Notes under the pieces: model-generated
Databases searched by the model: none
What the model was told of the DNA's origin: nothing
What the model saw: the letters and a program-made list of their open reading frames with translations, nothing else
Shown here: piece after piece, positions 27,967 through 36,287 of the stretch
Layout of the letters: each line of letters starts with the position of its first letter
Numbering within the stretch: the stretch's first letter is position 1
Made by a program: the position numbers and the translations under genes
Origin: Desulfotomaculaceae bacterium
Lineage (GTDB): Bacteria > Bacillota > Desulfotomaculia > Desulfotomaculales > Pelotomaculaceae
DNA: 64,000 nt
NCBI GenBank assembly: GCA_028696455.1
Contig: JAQVGZ010000002.1
Span: 1 to 64,000 of the forward strand
Direction of reading: 5' to 3'

Positions 27967-28057
27967 TTAGCTATTAGAGACATGGGAAAAACAACGAGAA
28001 ACCTCTGGAAGGTGTTATTATACTAAGCTAACTTGCCAATTAAACTTATTTTCGTAC

Positions 28058-28086
28058 TTGAAGTTTGTTTTTTTAATTGATAAAAT
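28058..28086 (+). promoter_or_regulatory. Promoter of the aroF T-box leader
   Basis: TTGAAG (28058-28063), 17 bases, TAAAAT (28081-28086), about 30 bases before T-box Stem I. Confidence 0.6.
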
Positions 28087-28119
28087 TAAGTTAATAGATA
28101 AAATGAAAAAGTCAATGAA

Positions 28120-28531
28120 AGAGAAAAGTAAACTGGAATCAGTCCTTCAGGGAGGGAGTGCCACCGATTGTAAGCATTCCCAGGATATGCCCAATTGAAG
28201 TTCTCTCTGGAGATGCCGGTTGAAACCGTAATACGGTAAGTAGGCTTGGACGTACTCTTCCAACGTTATATGGAAGTGGGTATCGGAATGATATTCCCGT
28301 ACTCTTTCAGAGTGGTATCATGTATTATTTTTTCATGGGCCAACAAGGGTGGTTACGCGAAAGTGCAAGCTTCTCGTCCCTATGGGCGGGGGGATTTTGT
28401 TTTTGAAAGGCAATTTTTCCTTGCCAGGTGATTTTGTTTAGTTAACATTCCGATAGAGCGACCTAGTAGGGTGGTACAGCGGAGGTCTGTTGCTTTCGTC
28501 CTTATTAAGAAAGCAGCAGGCTTTTTATTTT
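28120..28531 (+). promoter_or_regulatory. T-box riboswitch leader with two antiterminator/terminator modules
   Basis: A tRNA-sensing leader upstream of DAHP synthase. Stem I spans about 28120-28206: base AGAGAA/TTCTCT, the AGTA motif at 28127-28130 and a distal GGGAGTGC/GCATTCCC helix. A T-box sequence AGGGTGGTTACGCG (28346-28359) and a terminator-like TCGTCCC/GGGCGGGGGG hairpin with a T-rich tail to 28405 follow. A second T-box sequence AGGGTGGTACAGCG (28468-28481) sits in a GACCT/AGGTC antiterminator, followed by a strong 11-bp terminator (28487-28497 with 28509-28519). Only one Stem I is visible. The specifier codon could not be assigned; an aromatic amino acid is expected from the gene. 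Confidence 0.82.
28487..28530 (+). terminator. Second T-box terminator before aroF
   Basis: CTGTTGCTTTC pairs with GAAAGCAGCAG (one G-T pair), then CTTTTTATTTT. The 5' arm overlaps the second antiterminator. Confidence 0.88.
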
Positions 28532-28564
28532 AATTTTACTAATGTTTAAAGGGAGGCCAAAATA

Positions 28565-29587
28565 ATGGTAGTCGTCATGAATTTGTCAGCTGGTCCGGAA
28601 CAAATTAACGCTGTTCAACAAAGGCTAGAACAATTTGGTTTTGACATTCATATTATCCGCGGGGTAAACCGTCTGGTTATAGGTGCGGTAGGGGATCGCC
28701 GGATAATCAGTTCTTTAGGTTTAGAAAACATGCCTGGGGTTGAAAGTATTATACCCATTATGAAGCCCTATAAATTGGTTAGCCGGGAGTCTAAAGGGAA
28801 AAGCAGTGTGATTAAGGTTAAAGACCTGGTTATCGGTGGTGATGAAGTAACCGTTATAGCGGGTCCTTGTGCGGTTGAAAGCAGAGAACAGTTGCTCACC
28901 GCTGCACGCCAAGTGCGTCGGGCAGGAGCCGTTATTCTCCGGGGTGGCGCCTTTAAGCCTAGAACTTCTCCATACAGCTTTCAGGGTTTGGAAGAGGAAG
29001 GTTTAAAATTACTGGCTGAAGCATCTGTTGAAACTGGTTTGGTTACGGTAACAGAAGTTATTGATGAAGTCAGCTTAGAACTAGCGATAAAATATGTTGA
29101 CATTGTTCAGATTGGGGCGCGGAATATGCAAAACTTTCACCTTTTAAGATCGGTGGGGCGCTCGGGTAAGCCAGTTTTGTTAAAGCGTGGCCTTTCGGCT
29201 ACCATTGAAGAATGGTTGATGGCAGCAGAATATATTTTTTCTGAAGGAAATGAATCAGTAATTCTTTGCGAGCGAGGTATTCGCACTTTTGAACGTGCTA
29301 CCCGTAATACGCTGGACCTAAGTGCTGTTCCTGTAGTTAAAAGGCTGAGCCATCTTCCAGTAATAGTGGATCCTAGTCACGCGACCGGAGACCTGCGACT
29401 TGTGGCGCCAATGGCTAGGGCGGCAGTTGCAGCCGGTGCTGACGGTCTACTTGTAGAAGCCCATCCTGAACCTCAGAAGGCACTTTGTGACGGTCCTCAA
29501 TCCTTGACTCCGGAAGAGTTTTACAATTTAATGGCATCATTGAGATTAGTGGCTGCCGTGGTTGGTCGGTATATTAGAGAAGTATAA
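28565..29587 (+). CDS. aroF: 3-deoxy-7-phosphoheptulonate (DAHP) synthase
   Basis: Condenses PEP and erythrose-4-phosphate, the first step to aromatic amino acids. The 340 residues have an N-terminal ferredoxin-like regulatory domain (about 1-75) and a KDO8P-synthase-like barrel, the type I-beta layout. The barrel shows VTVIAGPCAVESREQL near 99-114, LRGGAFKPRTSPYSFQG near 128-144, LLKRGLSATIEEWL and VDPSHATG. GGGAGG precedes the ATG. No other aromatic gene follows. The hairpin after it (29593-29613) lacks a T-tract on the plus strand. Confidence 0.96.
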   Translation: MVVVMNLSAGPEQINAVQQRLEQFGFDIHIIRGVNRLVIGAVGDRRIISSLGLENMPGVESIIPIMKPYKLVSRESKGKSSVIKVKDLVIGGDEVTVIAGPCAVESREQLLTAARQVRRAGAVILRGGAFKPRTSPYSFQGLEEEGLKLLAEASVETGLVTVTEVIDEVSLELAIKYVDIVQIGARNMQNFHLLRSVGRSGKPVLLKRGLSATIEEWLMAAEYIFSEGNESVILCERGIRTFERATRNTLDLSAVPVVKRLSHLPVIVDPSHATGDLRLVAPMARAAVAAGADGLLVEAHPEPQKALCDGPQSLTPEEFYNLMASLRLVAAVVGRYIREV

Positions 29588-29774
29588 AAAAATACCCGGT
29601 TTGTTCCCGGGTAGTGAGAAAAGGAGAGGGATATGGGTTGTTAAGGAGTTTCAATAATATCAAAAATTAAGAATATTATGAATCTTTATTTAATTATATT
29701 AATATATTATAAAATGTCAATAATTCCTTGAGGGTTTTAAAGCCTTTATGACAGATACATTGATTATTTCTTTC

Positions 29775-29803
29775 TTGCACCTTTTTTTCTGATCAGTTAT
29801 AAT
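29775..29803 (+). promoter_or_regulatory. Promoter of the SCIFF gene
   Basis: TTGCAC (29775-29780), 17 bases, TATAAT (29798-29803). The stretch 29614-29774 before it is AT-rich with an ATAATAT/ATATTAT inverted repeat and no gene. Confidence 0.8.
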
Positions 29804-29818
29804 GTGGTTGGAAAGAAG

Positions 29819-29980
29819 GTGAGAGTTATTAGTAAGCATGTTAAAACATTAGGTAGCATCAGTCTTCCGGGTAATATTAAGGGTCGTGGCTGCGGAGAGT
29901 GCCAAAACTCATGCCAGTCTGCCTGTAAGACATCATGCACAGTAGGAAATCAGGTTTGTACAAAAGACGCTTTAAAGTAA
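29819..29980 (+). CDS. SCIFF peptide (six cysteines in forty-five residues), RiPP precursor
   Basis: A 53-residue peptide whose core GCGECQNSCQSACKTSCTVGN (25-45 without the first Gly) is the near-invariant SCIFF signature; a sixth Cys follows in QVC. SCIFF peptides are thioether-modified by a dedicated radical SAM maturase, normally the next gene. Here the gene stands alone with its own promoter and a strong terminator 6 bases after the stop. The start is doubtful: GTG 29819 is only 16 bases from the -10 box and abuts GAAAGAAG, whereas an ATT at 29828 has AAGGTGAG at a good distance. The peptide's role is unknown. Confidence 0.88.
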   Translation: MRVISKHVKTLGSISLPGNIKGRGCGECQNSCQSACKTSCTVGNQVCTKDALK

Positions 29981-29985
29981 AACAG

Positions 29986-30014
29986 ACCTTGTCCTTAGGG
30001 ATAAGGTTTTTTTT
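29986..30014 (+). terminator. Terminator after the SCIFF gene
   Basis: ACCTTGTCC (29986-29994) pairs with GGATAAGGT (29999-30007), one G-T pair, then eight T's. Confidence 0.92.
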
Positions 30015-30167
30015 CGCCTGACAGCCCTATCAGTTTGATATCTGTTAAGTTTCTTAATATGATAATCTTATTTGTTTTTATTGGTTATTAAGGCCGGTTT
30101 ACCAGTGCTTATAAAACATGATATACTTATTTGGCTTTAAAAAGAATTAACATTTTTTAGAGAGGAG

Positions 30168-31574
30168 ATGAACCCATTGCCGCAATTTGATGGAGGAATG
30201 CGGCGCCTCCCGGGGTTTGCCAAGTTGATAACGAGTTTTGACCAATGGTTTTCCAGACAGTCTACGTCCAGGCAAATTGGAATTGGTGTAGCTATATATC
30301 TGATTATATCAGTTATAGCGTATACTTTTTATGGAGATAACGCATGTGCAGTCGTAGTAGATGACAAGGTGATTGCTGTTGTAGACAATGAAAAAAACGC
30401 AAAAAGAACCCTGGGTGAGCTAGTTAAGTTCAAATCAGATCAGGTGGGTATGAATTTATTTATTAGTCAAAAAGTGTCCTATAAAAGTGTCCGGGTAGAA
30501 GAGGATGAAATCTTGGACCTAGAGTCTTTTAGAAGAATTTTGGGCGAAGCATTATCCCTCAATACTGAAGTCACTTCAATTGTAGTTAACGGGGAAAAGA
30601 AAATCTTTCTAAAAAATAATGATGCGGAAGAATTGCTTGAGTGGCTGGGGTCTATTTATTTGGGTGAGCCTGGTGAGCAAGTGGAATTTAAGGAAAAAGT
30701 TGAATTGGTCACTTGCTCTGCCAATATAGATGAACTAATTGATCTTGAGGGTGCAAAAAAACTGGTGCTGCACGGAACTGGCAAAAGCCAGCAGTATACG
30801 GTGAGAGAAGGAGATACAGCCTGGGATATTGCCGAGGTGTTTAAGATGAATCTTGAGCAGTTAAAGTCAGTTAATCCGGAATTGGATCTCGAACGGCTGA
30901 ATGCGGGACAGATATTAACAATATGTCAAGGTGTGCCACTAATTAACGTTATAGCAACCCGTCAGGAAACTGTAGTTGAAGAAATACCGTTTAAGGTTGA
31001 GGTAAAAGATGATGATAGCTTGTTTTCTGGTGAAAAAAAAGTAATTCGCGAGGGGGTTCCGGGACAAAGAATTGTAACCTATCAGATTACTAAAGAAAAC
31101 GGGCTGGAGATCAGTAGACAAGTGTGTGAGCAAAGCATAATTAGAGAACCTTTGGATGAAATAATATTTAAAGGCTCGCAGACAATGCTCGCTTCCCGTG
31201 GCGGGTCAACGCGAATGAACTGGCCATGTGCGGGCAGTGTAAGCTCGGCATTTGGTATGCGCGGGGGGAGAATGCACCAGGGGATCGATTTGAGCGCTGT
31301 CTACGGTAGCCCAGTTACTTCTTCTGCGGCAGGAAGGATAGCATTTGCGGGTTGGGAGGGCGGCTATGGGAAGATGGTGGAGGTCTCCCATGGCGGTGGT
31401 TTTGTAACGAGATATGCCCATCTCTCGTCTATTAGTGTAAGCACTGGCCAGCAGGTTGACCGGGGACAGTTAATCGGATTGGTTGGCGCAACCGGGCATG
31501 CAACCGGACCGCATTTGCATTTTGAGGTGTTAATAAATGGACGGCAGCACAACCCTATTAATTATTTGCCTTGA
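30168..31574 (+). CDS. M23 family metallopeptidase with LysM and G5 domains
   Basis: A membrane-anchored peptidoglycan endopeptidase of 468 residues. One helix near 38-55 (IGVAIYLIISVIAYTF) anchors it. A LysM domain (about 209-252, YTVREGDTAWDIAEVF), a G5 domain (about 258-335, with EEIPFKVEVKDD and VIREGVPGQR) and a C-terminal LytM/M23 domain follow. The zinc site is complete: MHQGIDLSAVYG and the late PHLHFEV. The family includes SpoIIQ-like and cell-separation enzymes; which role applies cannot be told. ATG 30168 follows GAGGAG. A terminator follows. Confidence 0.9.
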   Translation: MNPLPQFDGGMRRLPGFAKLITSFDQWFSRQSTSRQIGIGVAIYLIISVIAYTFYGDNACAVVVDDKVIAVVDNEKNAKRTLGELVKFKSDQVGMNLFISQKVSYKSVRVEEDEILDLESFRRILGEALSLNTEVTSIVVNGEKKIFLKNNDAEELLEWLGSIYLGEPGEQVEFKEKVELVTCSANIDELIDLEGAKKLVLHGTGKSQQYTVREGDTAWDIAEVFKMNLEQLKSVNPELDLERLNAGQILTICQGVPLINVIATRQETVVEEIPFKVEVKDDDSLFSGEKKVIREGVPGQRIVTYQITKENGLEISRQVCEQSIIREPLDEIIFKGSQTMLASRGGSTRMNWPCAGSVSSAFGMRGGRMHQGIDLSAVYGSPVTSSAAGRIAFAGWEGGYGKMVEVSHGGGFVTRYAHLSSISVSTGQQVDRGQLIGLVGATGHATGPHLHFEVLINGRQHNPINYLP

Positions 31575-31579
31575 AAACC

Positions 31580-31623
31580 AAACGGTCGCGCGAATAAGTA
31601 TTTGGGCGGCCGTTTTGTTTTTT
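31580..31623 (+). terminator. Terminator after the M23 peptidase
   Basis: AAACGGTCG (31580-31588) pairs with CGGCCGTTT (31607-31615), one G-T pair, followed by a T-rich run. Confidence 0.85.
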
Positions 31624-31644
31624 AGTATAAAGGATATAAGTAAT

Positions 31645-31673
31645 TTGACAGTCCATTAAATATATAGTATATT
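31645..31673 (+). promoter_or_regulatory. SigA promoter of the DEAD-box helicase gene
   Basis: Consensus TTGACA (31645-31650), 17 bases, TATATT (31668-31673). It leaves a leader of about 90 bases, as is usual for cold-inducible helicase mRNAs. Confidence 0.8.
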
Positions 31674-31771
31674 TGTTGCTCATGATATGTTAAAATCTGT
31701 CGGCAGTTTTTGCTTATCAAGAGCGATTGAAATTTTGAGAGATCCAGATTTTAAGGAGAATACGATAAGTA

Positions 31772-33229
31772 ATGCAAACATTTAATGAATTGACTTTGAG
31801 CACACCTGTGTCTAAAGCAATTAGCTCCATGGGCTTTGAAGAAATGACTCTTATACAGGCTCATACTATCCCCCTCGCCATGAATGGTAGGGATTTGATT
31901 GGACAAGCCCATACCGGCACAGGAAAAACTGCTGCATTTGGTATCCCTCTAGTTGAAATGTTATCTGTAAATTTTGAACAAATCCAGGGAATAGTGATTA
32001 CGCCCACCAGGGAATTAGCGGTCCAGGTGGCCGAGGAACTAAACCTGATCGGGCAGTTTAAAGGAATCTGTACCTTGCCGATCTACGGCGGTCAGGACAT
32101 TATCAGGCAAATAAAAGCGCTCAAAAAAAGACCTCACATTATTGTTGGAACACCAGGTCGATTACTGGATCATATTAGGCGCAGGACAATCCGCCTGCAA
32201 CAGATTAAAATAGTTATTCTGGACGAGGCCGATGAGATGCTTAATATGGGCTTTATTGAAGATGTTGAAGCCATACTGCAGGAAACTACAAAAGAGCGAC
32301 AGACCCTGCTTTTTTCCGCCACGATCCCAAGACAGATCCAAAACCTGGCCCAACAGTTTATGAAGGATCCGGAAATTATCAGGATCAACACTAAAGAAAT
32401 GACTGTAGCCAATACCGAGCAATATTACCTTGAAGTCCAGGAAAAACAGAAATTTGATGTTCTCTGCCGCCTCCTGGATATTCAGTCGCCTGCACTAGCA
32501 ATAGTTTTCGGCCGGACCAAGCGCCGGGTCGATGAACTTTATGAAGCCTTAAATAAGCGGGGATATTCTGCCGAAGGGATCCACGGCGATTTGACCCAGG
32601 CCAAGCGTGACAGTGTGTTAAGGCAGTTTAAGGAGGGCGCTATTGAAGTCCTGGTCGCTACTGATGTAGCGGCTAGAGGTCTAGATATCAGCGGGGTGAC
32701 TCATGTATATAACTTTGATATTCCACAGGATCCGGAAAGTTACGTTCACCGTATTGGCCGTACCGGGCGACTGGGTAAGTCGGGTCAAGCTATTACCTTT
32801 GTCACGCCGCGGGAAATTGGCTTGCTTAAAATAATTGAAAGCATGTCCAGACGAAAAATCATGCGCAAGCCCATCCCTACTATTAATGAAGCTATTAAAG
32901 GACAACAACGCCTGGCTATAGAAAAGCTACTGCGGGTGATTGAAGAGGATGATATCAGGCAATACAAGGGATTGGCTGAGGATTTGCTTGAGAAAACTGA
33001 TTCCGTTACTCTGTTGTCAGCTGCGCTGAAGATGATTACGAAAGAACCTGATCTGACCCCGGTAAATTTGACAGAGGTAACGCCACTCAGTGTGAAGCAA
33101 AGTCGCAATTCAAAGTATGATCAGAGAAGTTCCCGCATGGAAAATGGCTACCAAAGGAGCGGGAACAACCGACGGAGGGACCGAGACAGGGGCCAGCGGG
33201 GAAATGGTTACAATAAAGGTAACAGGTAG
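31772..33229 (+). CDS. cshA: DEAD-box ATP-dependent RNA helicase, CshA-like
   Basis: Unwinds RNA in ribosome assembly and mRNA turnover, especially in the cold. The 485 residues have all motifs: Q motif near 14-29, Walker A AHTGTGKT at 46-53, [16 protein letters not shown] at 151-154, SAT, then [12 protein letters not shown] and HRIGRTGR in the second RecA domain. The C-terminal tail is rich in Arg, Gly and Asn, an RNA-binding extension. AAGGAG precedes the ATG. The gene is monocistronic, and the name cshA is by similarity only. Confidence 0.92.
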   Translation: MQTFNELTLSTPVSKAISSMGFEEMTLIQAHTIPLAMNGRDLIGQAHTGTGKTAAFGIPLVEMLSVNFEQIQGIVITPTRELAVQVAEELNLIGQFKGICTLPIYGGQDIIRQIKALKKRPHIIVGTPGRLLDHIRRRTIRLQQIKIVILDEADEMLNMGFIEDVEAILQETTKERQTLLFSATIPRQIQNLAQQFMKDPEIIRINTKEMTVANTEQYYLEVQEKQKFDVLCRLLDIQSPALAIVFGRTKRRVDELYEALNKRGYSAEGIHGDLTQAKRDSVLRQFKEGAIEVLVATDVAARGLDISGVTHVYNFDIPQDPESYVHRIGRTGRLGKSGQAITFVTPREIGLLKIIESMSRRKIMRKPIPTINEAIKGQQRLAIEKLLRVIEEDDIRQYKGLAEDLLEKTDSVTLLSAALKMITKEPDLTPVNLTEVTPLSVKQSRNSKYDQRSSRMENGYQRSGNNRRRDRDRGQRGNGYNKGNR

Positions 33230-33310
33230 ATAAAGTAAAAAATTTATTTTTTCTCCACCTAGTGTAAAAGGGGGCTTTATACCATTAAGAAAAGGGCAGG
33301 TGCATGAGTA

Positions 33311-34456
33311 ATGGGCAGCATTGAATTAATTGCAACCGCCACTTTTGGTTTGGAGGCCGTGGTAGCGCGGGAAATCCTTAAATTGGGCTACAAAGATGTA
33401 CGCATGGAAAACGGTAAGGTCACCTTTAAGGCAGATGCGGGCGCTATTTGCCGGACTAACTTATGGCTGCGCAGCGCTGACCGGGTACTCGTCAAAATGG
33501 GAGAATACCTGGCCTGTACTTACGAAGAGCTTTTCGAAAAAACCTGGTCTTTGCCCTGGGCAGACTGGCTTCCTGAAAACGCTAACTTTCCAGTACAGGG
33601 CAAATCAGTCAAATCGAGATTATTTAGTATTTCTGACTGTCAGGCTATTGTAAAAAAGGCGATTGTCGAAAAAATGAAACAGCGATACCATCGGCAGTGG
33701 TTTGAAGAAACTGGTCCCCGTTATGTAATCGAGGTAGCCTTACTAAAAGACGTGGCAACATTAACCATAGACACCAGTGGCGCTGGCCTGCACAAACGTG
33801 GCTACCGTAAACTGGCCAGCGCTGCTCCCCTTAAAGAAACCCTGGCTGCTGCCATGATCAACCTGAGTCGCTGGCATCCTGAACGAGTACTGATTGACCC
33901 ATTATGTGGTTCGGGTACGATTCCCATTGAAGCAGCATTAATTGGTTTAAACCTTGCACCAGGTCTTGGAAGGGGATTCGCTGCTGAAGCCTGGCCGATT
34001 ATTCCAGCTAGGCTTTGGCAGGAGGCTCGACAGGAGGCTAAAGAAGCAGCTTGCTGCCAACATAAGCTTCACATCCAGGGAACCGATATTGATCGAGATG
34101 TCCTTAGTTTAGCTAGGTACCATGCCCGGCTGGCAGGCGTTGAACAACAGATTCATTGGCAGGAATTACCATTATCCAGGTTGCGCTCACGTCATAATTA
34201 TGGGTATATTATTTGTAATCCACCCTACGGTCAGCGATTGGAGGACTTATCTTCCGTCGAGCGGCTATACAGGGAAATGGGAGAGGTTTTTAAAGCACTG
34301 GATACCTGGTCCTATTATATATTGACCTCCCATCATAATTTTGAAAAATTGTTTGGAAGACGGGCGGATAAAAAACGCAAGCTCTATAACGGTCGGATCC
34401 AATGTAATTACTACCAGTTTTTTGGCCCACGCCCTCCCAGGCGAAACTCTCTTTAG
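33311..34456 (+). CDS. THUMP-domain class I RNA methyltransferase (RlmL N-terminal/YpsC-like)
   Basis: Probable 23S rRNA guanine-N2 methyltransferase. The 381 residues start with IELIATATFGLEAVVAREI and a THUMP domain (about 45-160), then a Rossmann SAM-binding domain with the DPLCGSGTIPIEAAL motif near 198-212 and the catalytic NPPYG near 300. These features match YpsC and the N-terminal half of E. coli RlmL. The ATG lies just after GGGCAGGTGCATGAGTA. It is followed by a radical SAM gene after about 50 bases. Confidence 0.9.
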   Translation: MGSIELIATATFGLEAVVAREILKLGYKDVRMENGKVTFKADAGAICRTNLWLRSADRVLVKMGEYLACTYEELFEKTWSLPWADWLPENANFPVQGKSVKSRLFSISDCQAIVKKAIVEKMKQRYHRQWFEETGPRYVIEVALLKDVATLTIDTSGAGLHKRGYRKLASAAPLKETLAAAMINLSRWHPERVLIDPLCGSGTIPIEAALIGLNLAPGLGRGFAAEAWPIIPARLWQEARQEAKEAACCQHKLHIQGTDIDRDVLSLARYHARLAGVEQQIHWQELPLSRLRSRHNYGYIICNPPYGQRLEDLSSVERLYREMGEVFKALDTWSYYILTSHHNFEKLFGRRADKKRKLYNGRIQCNYYQFFGPRPPRRNSL

Positions 34457-34510
34457 CACCCTTGAGGTGAGAATGTAACTGATTTATCAACATATAAAGG
34501 GGGCGTGCTA

Positions 34511-35446
34511 GTGACCAGTAGAAGCAACAAGACTATTGCTTCGGAGTTAGCAATATTAAAAAAATGTCGGCTCTGCCCGCGTAATTGTGGAGTGGACCGG
34601 CTGCATGGTGAAACCGGCTTTTGTGGGGCCAGGGCTTATGCTACAGTAGCCCTGGCCTCAAAGCATTATTGGGAGGAGCCATGTATTAGCGGTACAAAAG
34701 GGTCAGGGACCGTGTTCTTTTCGCGCTGCAACATGCGGTGTGTTTTTTGCCAGAATCACCAGATTAGCTGGGGGGGAATAGGTACAGAGCTGAAATATGA
34801 AGAACTGGCAGAGGTGTTCCTGCGCCAACAAGCCAGTGATACGCACAATATCAACCTCATCTCTCCAACGCCTTATATCCCGGTCATAGCTGCTGCACTG
34901 CGCCTAGCCAGAAAAGGCGGGCTAACCATTCCAGTTGTATTTAATTCTAATGCATTTGAAAGTGTGGATGGACTACGCATACTTGAAGGTCTGGTAGATA
35001 TTTACCTGCCTGATTTTAAATATGCTCAGGATGAACCAGCAATCCGCTATAGTGGGTCGAAGGGATATTTTAAGGCGGCTACTGCAGCTATATTAGAGAT
35101 GCACCGCCAGGTAGGAGCTCTGGTCATTAACAGGCAAGGTCTGGCCGAGCGTGGATTGCTTATTCGGCACTTGGTCCTGCCTGGCCAGAGTAATGCCGCA
35201 TGTCAAATATTACAATGGGTTCAATCAAACTTACCATCTGAGACTTACGTCAGCATTATGGGCCAGTTTGTGCCCCTTTGGCGAACTAGTCGGTATCCTG
35301 AAATAAATCGTCGTCTCGCCTTGGTTGAATACAAAGCAGTACTGGACTTTTTTGAAAAAACAGGTCTTATAAACGGTTACCTTCAAGATCTGTCATCAGC
35401 AGACGAAAACTACGTACCGCAGTTTGATCTTAGAGGTCTGGAATAA
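34511..35446 (+). CDS. Radical SAM protein, PflA-like (COG1313)
   Basis: A radical SAM enzyme of unknown substrate, 311 residues. The cluster-binding motif CNMRCVFCQNH (Cys spacing CxxxCxxC) lies near 76-86. Before it, a Cys-rich region (KKCRLCPRNCGVDR, then TGFCGA) may bind a second cluster. Later blocks such as NSNAFE and YLPDFKYA are typical of this PflX-like group. GTG 34511 follows AAAGGGGG by eight bases; GTG 34505 is too close. It is not next to the SCIFF gene (4.5 kb away) and lacks a SPASM domain, so it is unlikely to be its maturase. Confidence 0.85.
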   Translation: MTSRSNKTIASELAILKKCRLCPRNCGVDRLHGETGFCGARAYATVALASKHYWEEPCISGTKGSGTVFFSRCNMRCVFCQNHQISWGGIGTELKYEELAEVFLRQQASDTHNINLISPTPYIPVIAAALRLARKGGLTIPVVFNSNAFESVDGLRILEGLVDIYLPDFKYAQDEPAIRYSGSKGYFKAATAAILEMHRQVGALVINRQGLAERGLLIRHLVLPGQSNAACQILQWVQSNLPSETYVSIMGQFVPLWRTSRYPEINRRLALVEYKAVLDFFEKTGLINGYLQDLSSADENYVPQFDLRGLE

Positions 35447-35571
35447 AGATAGATCAGACTGATCAAATATTCAGGACTGGAAATATTGTCGTTAAAAGAA
35501 TATTTATTAACCAAACAGAAAAAAATAATATTGTCTATATAACAAAATACATCTTAAAGGGGGTACTATTA

Positions 35572-35757
35572 GTGTCACAATTAAACCAGCAAGAATTGCA
35601 GAACATTAGACATTTAATTGGATCCCACGAAACAGCATTTAAGAAATTGCAAACATATTCTCAACAAGCTAATGACCCACAGATCAAGCAAATGTTTGAA
35701 AATTCTGCTCAGAATGCTAGAAATACAAAGCAAAAGCTAATGACATTCTTAAGCTAA
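35572..35757 (+). CDS. Small CotF-like spore protein
   Basis: A 61-residue helical protein rich in Gln and Asn (LNQQELQNIRHLIGSHETAFKKLQTYSQQ), which resembles the first half of a CotF-type ferritin-like helical bundle. GTG 35572 follows AAAGGGGG. It precedes a clearer CotF homologue by 14 bases and is probably co-transcribed with it in the mother cell during sporulation. Function inferred from the pair; a SigE or SigK promoter could not be identified confidently in 35447-35571. Confidence 0.65.
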   Translation: MSQLNQQELQNIRHLIGSHETAFKKLQTYSQQANDPQIKQMFENSAQNARNTKQKLMTFLS

Positions 35758-35771
35758 AGGAGGTAAAGAAC

Positions 35772-36107
35772 GTGCAGGATAAAGATATGGTAAATGATAT
35801 CCTATCAATGGTAAATAGTAGCTTGATAGGATATGCTAGCGTTATTTCCCAAACATCCAATCAACAATTAAGACAAACAATTCAGCAAATTAGAGATAAC
35901 GATGAAAAATTCCAGTTTGAACTTCATAAATTTGCTGAACAAAAAGGTTATTACCAACCCGCTCAAAAAGCCGACTTAGAGGATATTCGACTAGTAAAAT
36001 CTCAATTAAGCGGGATCAATATAGGAGGTAGCGAGGAAGTAGGCACTGCAATGGATAATAGAAGGGACATTGGTAGTGGGCTTAGCAGCAGCAGAATAGA
36101 CTGGTAA
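35772..36107 (+). CDS. Spore coat protein, CotF family
   Basis: A 111-residue helical protein with the Coat_F pattern: DMVNDILSMVNSSLIGYASVISQTSN near 4-30, then LRQTIQQIRDNDEKFQFELHKFAEQKGYYQPA near 33-66. A disordered Gly/Ser tail follows. CotF proteins sit in the spore coat. Start codon GTG with AAAGGAGG upstream. Paired with the small gene before it, it forms a two-gene unit closed by a hairpin. Confidence 0.85.
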   Translation: MQDKDMVNDILSMVNSSLIGYASVISQTSNQQLRQTIQQIRDNDEKFQFELHKFAEQKGYYQPAQKADLEDIRLVKSQLSGINIGGSEEVGTAMDNRRDIGSGLSSSRIDW

Positions 36108-36171
36108 AAGATAATTACCAACACTAAATAGCATTTAATAAGTGTTGTTAATAAAAATAATAAAAGCATTT

Positions 36172-36206
36172 AGTTTGGGGTAGATAATAGGTATCTGCCC
36201 CAAACT
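36172..36206. terminator. Strong hairpin between convergent coat and rlmH genes
   Basis: A 15-bp stem (36172-36186 with 36192-36206), one G-T pair, loop ATAGG. On the minus strand it is followed by a T-rich run, so it suits rlmH; a smaller CAACACT/AGTGTTG hairpin near 36119-36148 may serve the coat genes. Confidence 0.75.
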
Positions 36207-36287
36207 TGCTTGTCATTCCCAAATATAATATTTTTTAATTCACACGATGGCTGCTCTTTGGTTCTCCACTGTTCCATATGTAAATGT

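Noticed and set aside
28246-28431. Open frame of 61 codons before aroF
   Set aside because: It lies inside the T-box leader and covers the first T-box sequence; it has no ribosome site or recognisable domain.
29593-29613. Hairpin after aroF as its terminator
   Set aside because: TACCCGG/CCGGGTA has its T-tract only on the minus strand, where no gene reads into it; termination of aroF here is not supported.
34511-35446. Radical SAM protein as the SCIFF maturase
   Set aside because: It is 4.5 kb away behind two other genes and terminators and lacks the C-terminal SPASM-type cysteine region of SCIFF maturases.
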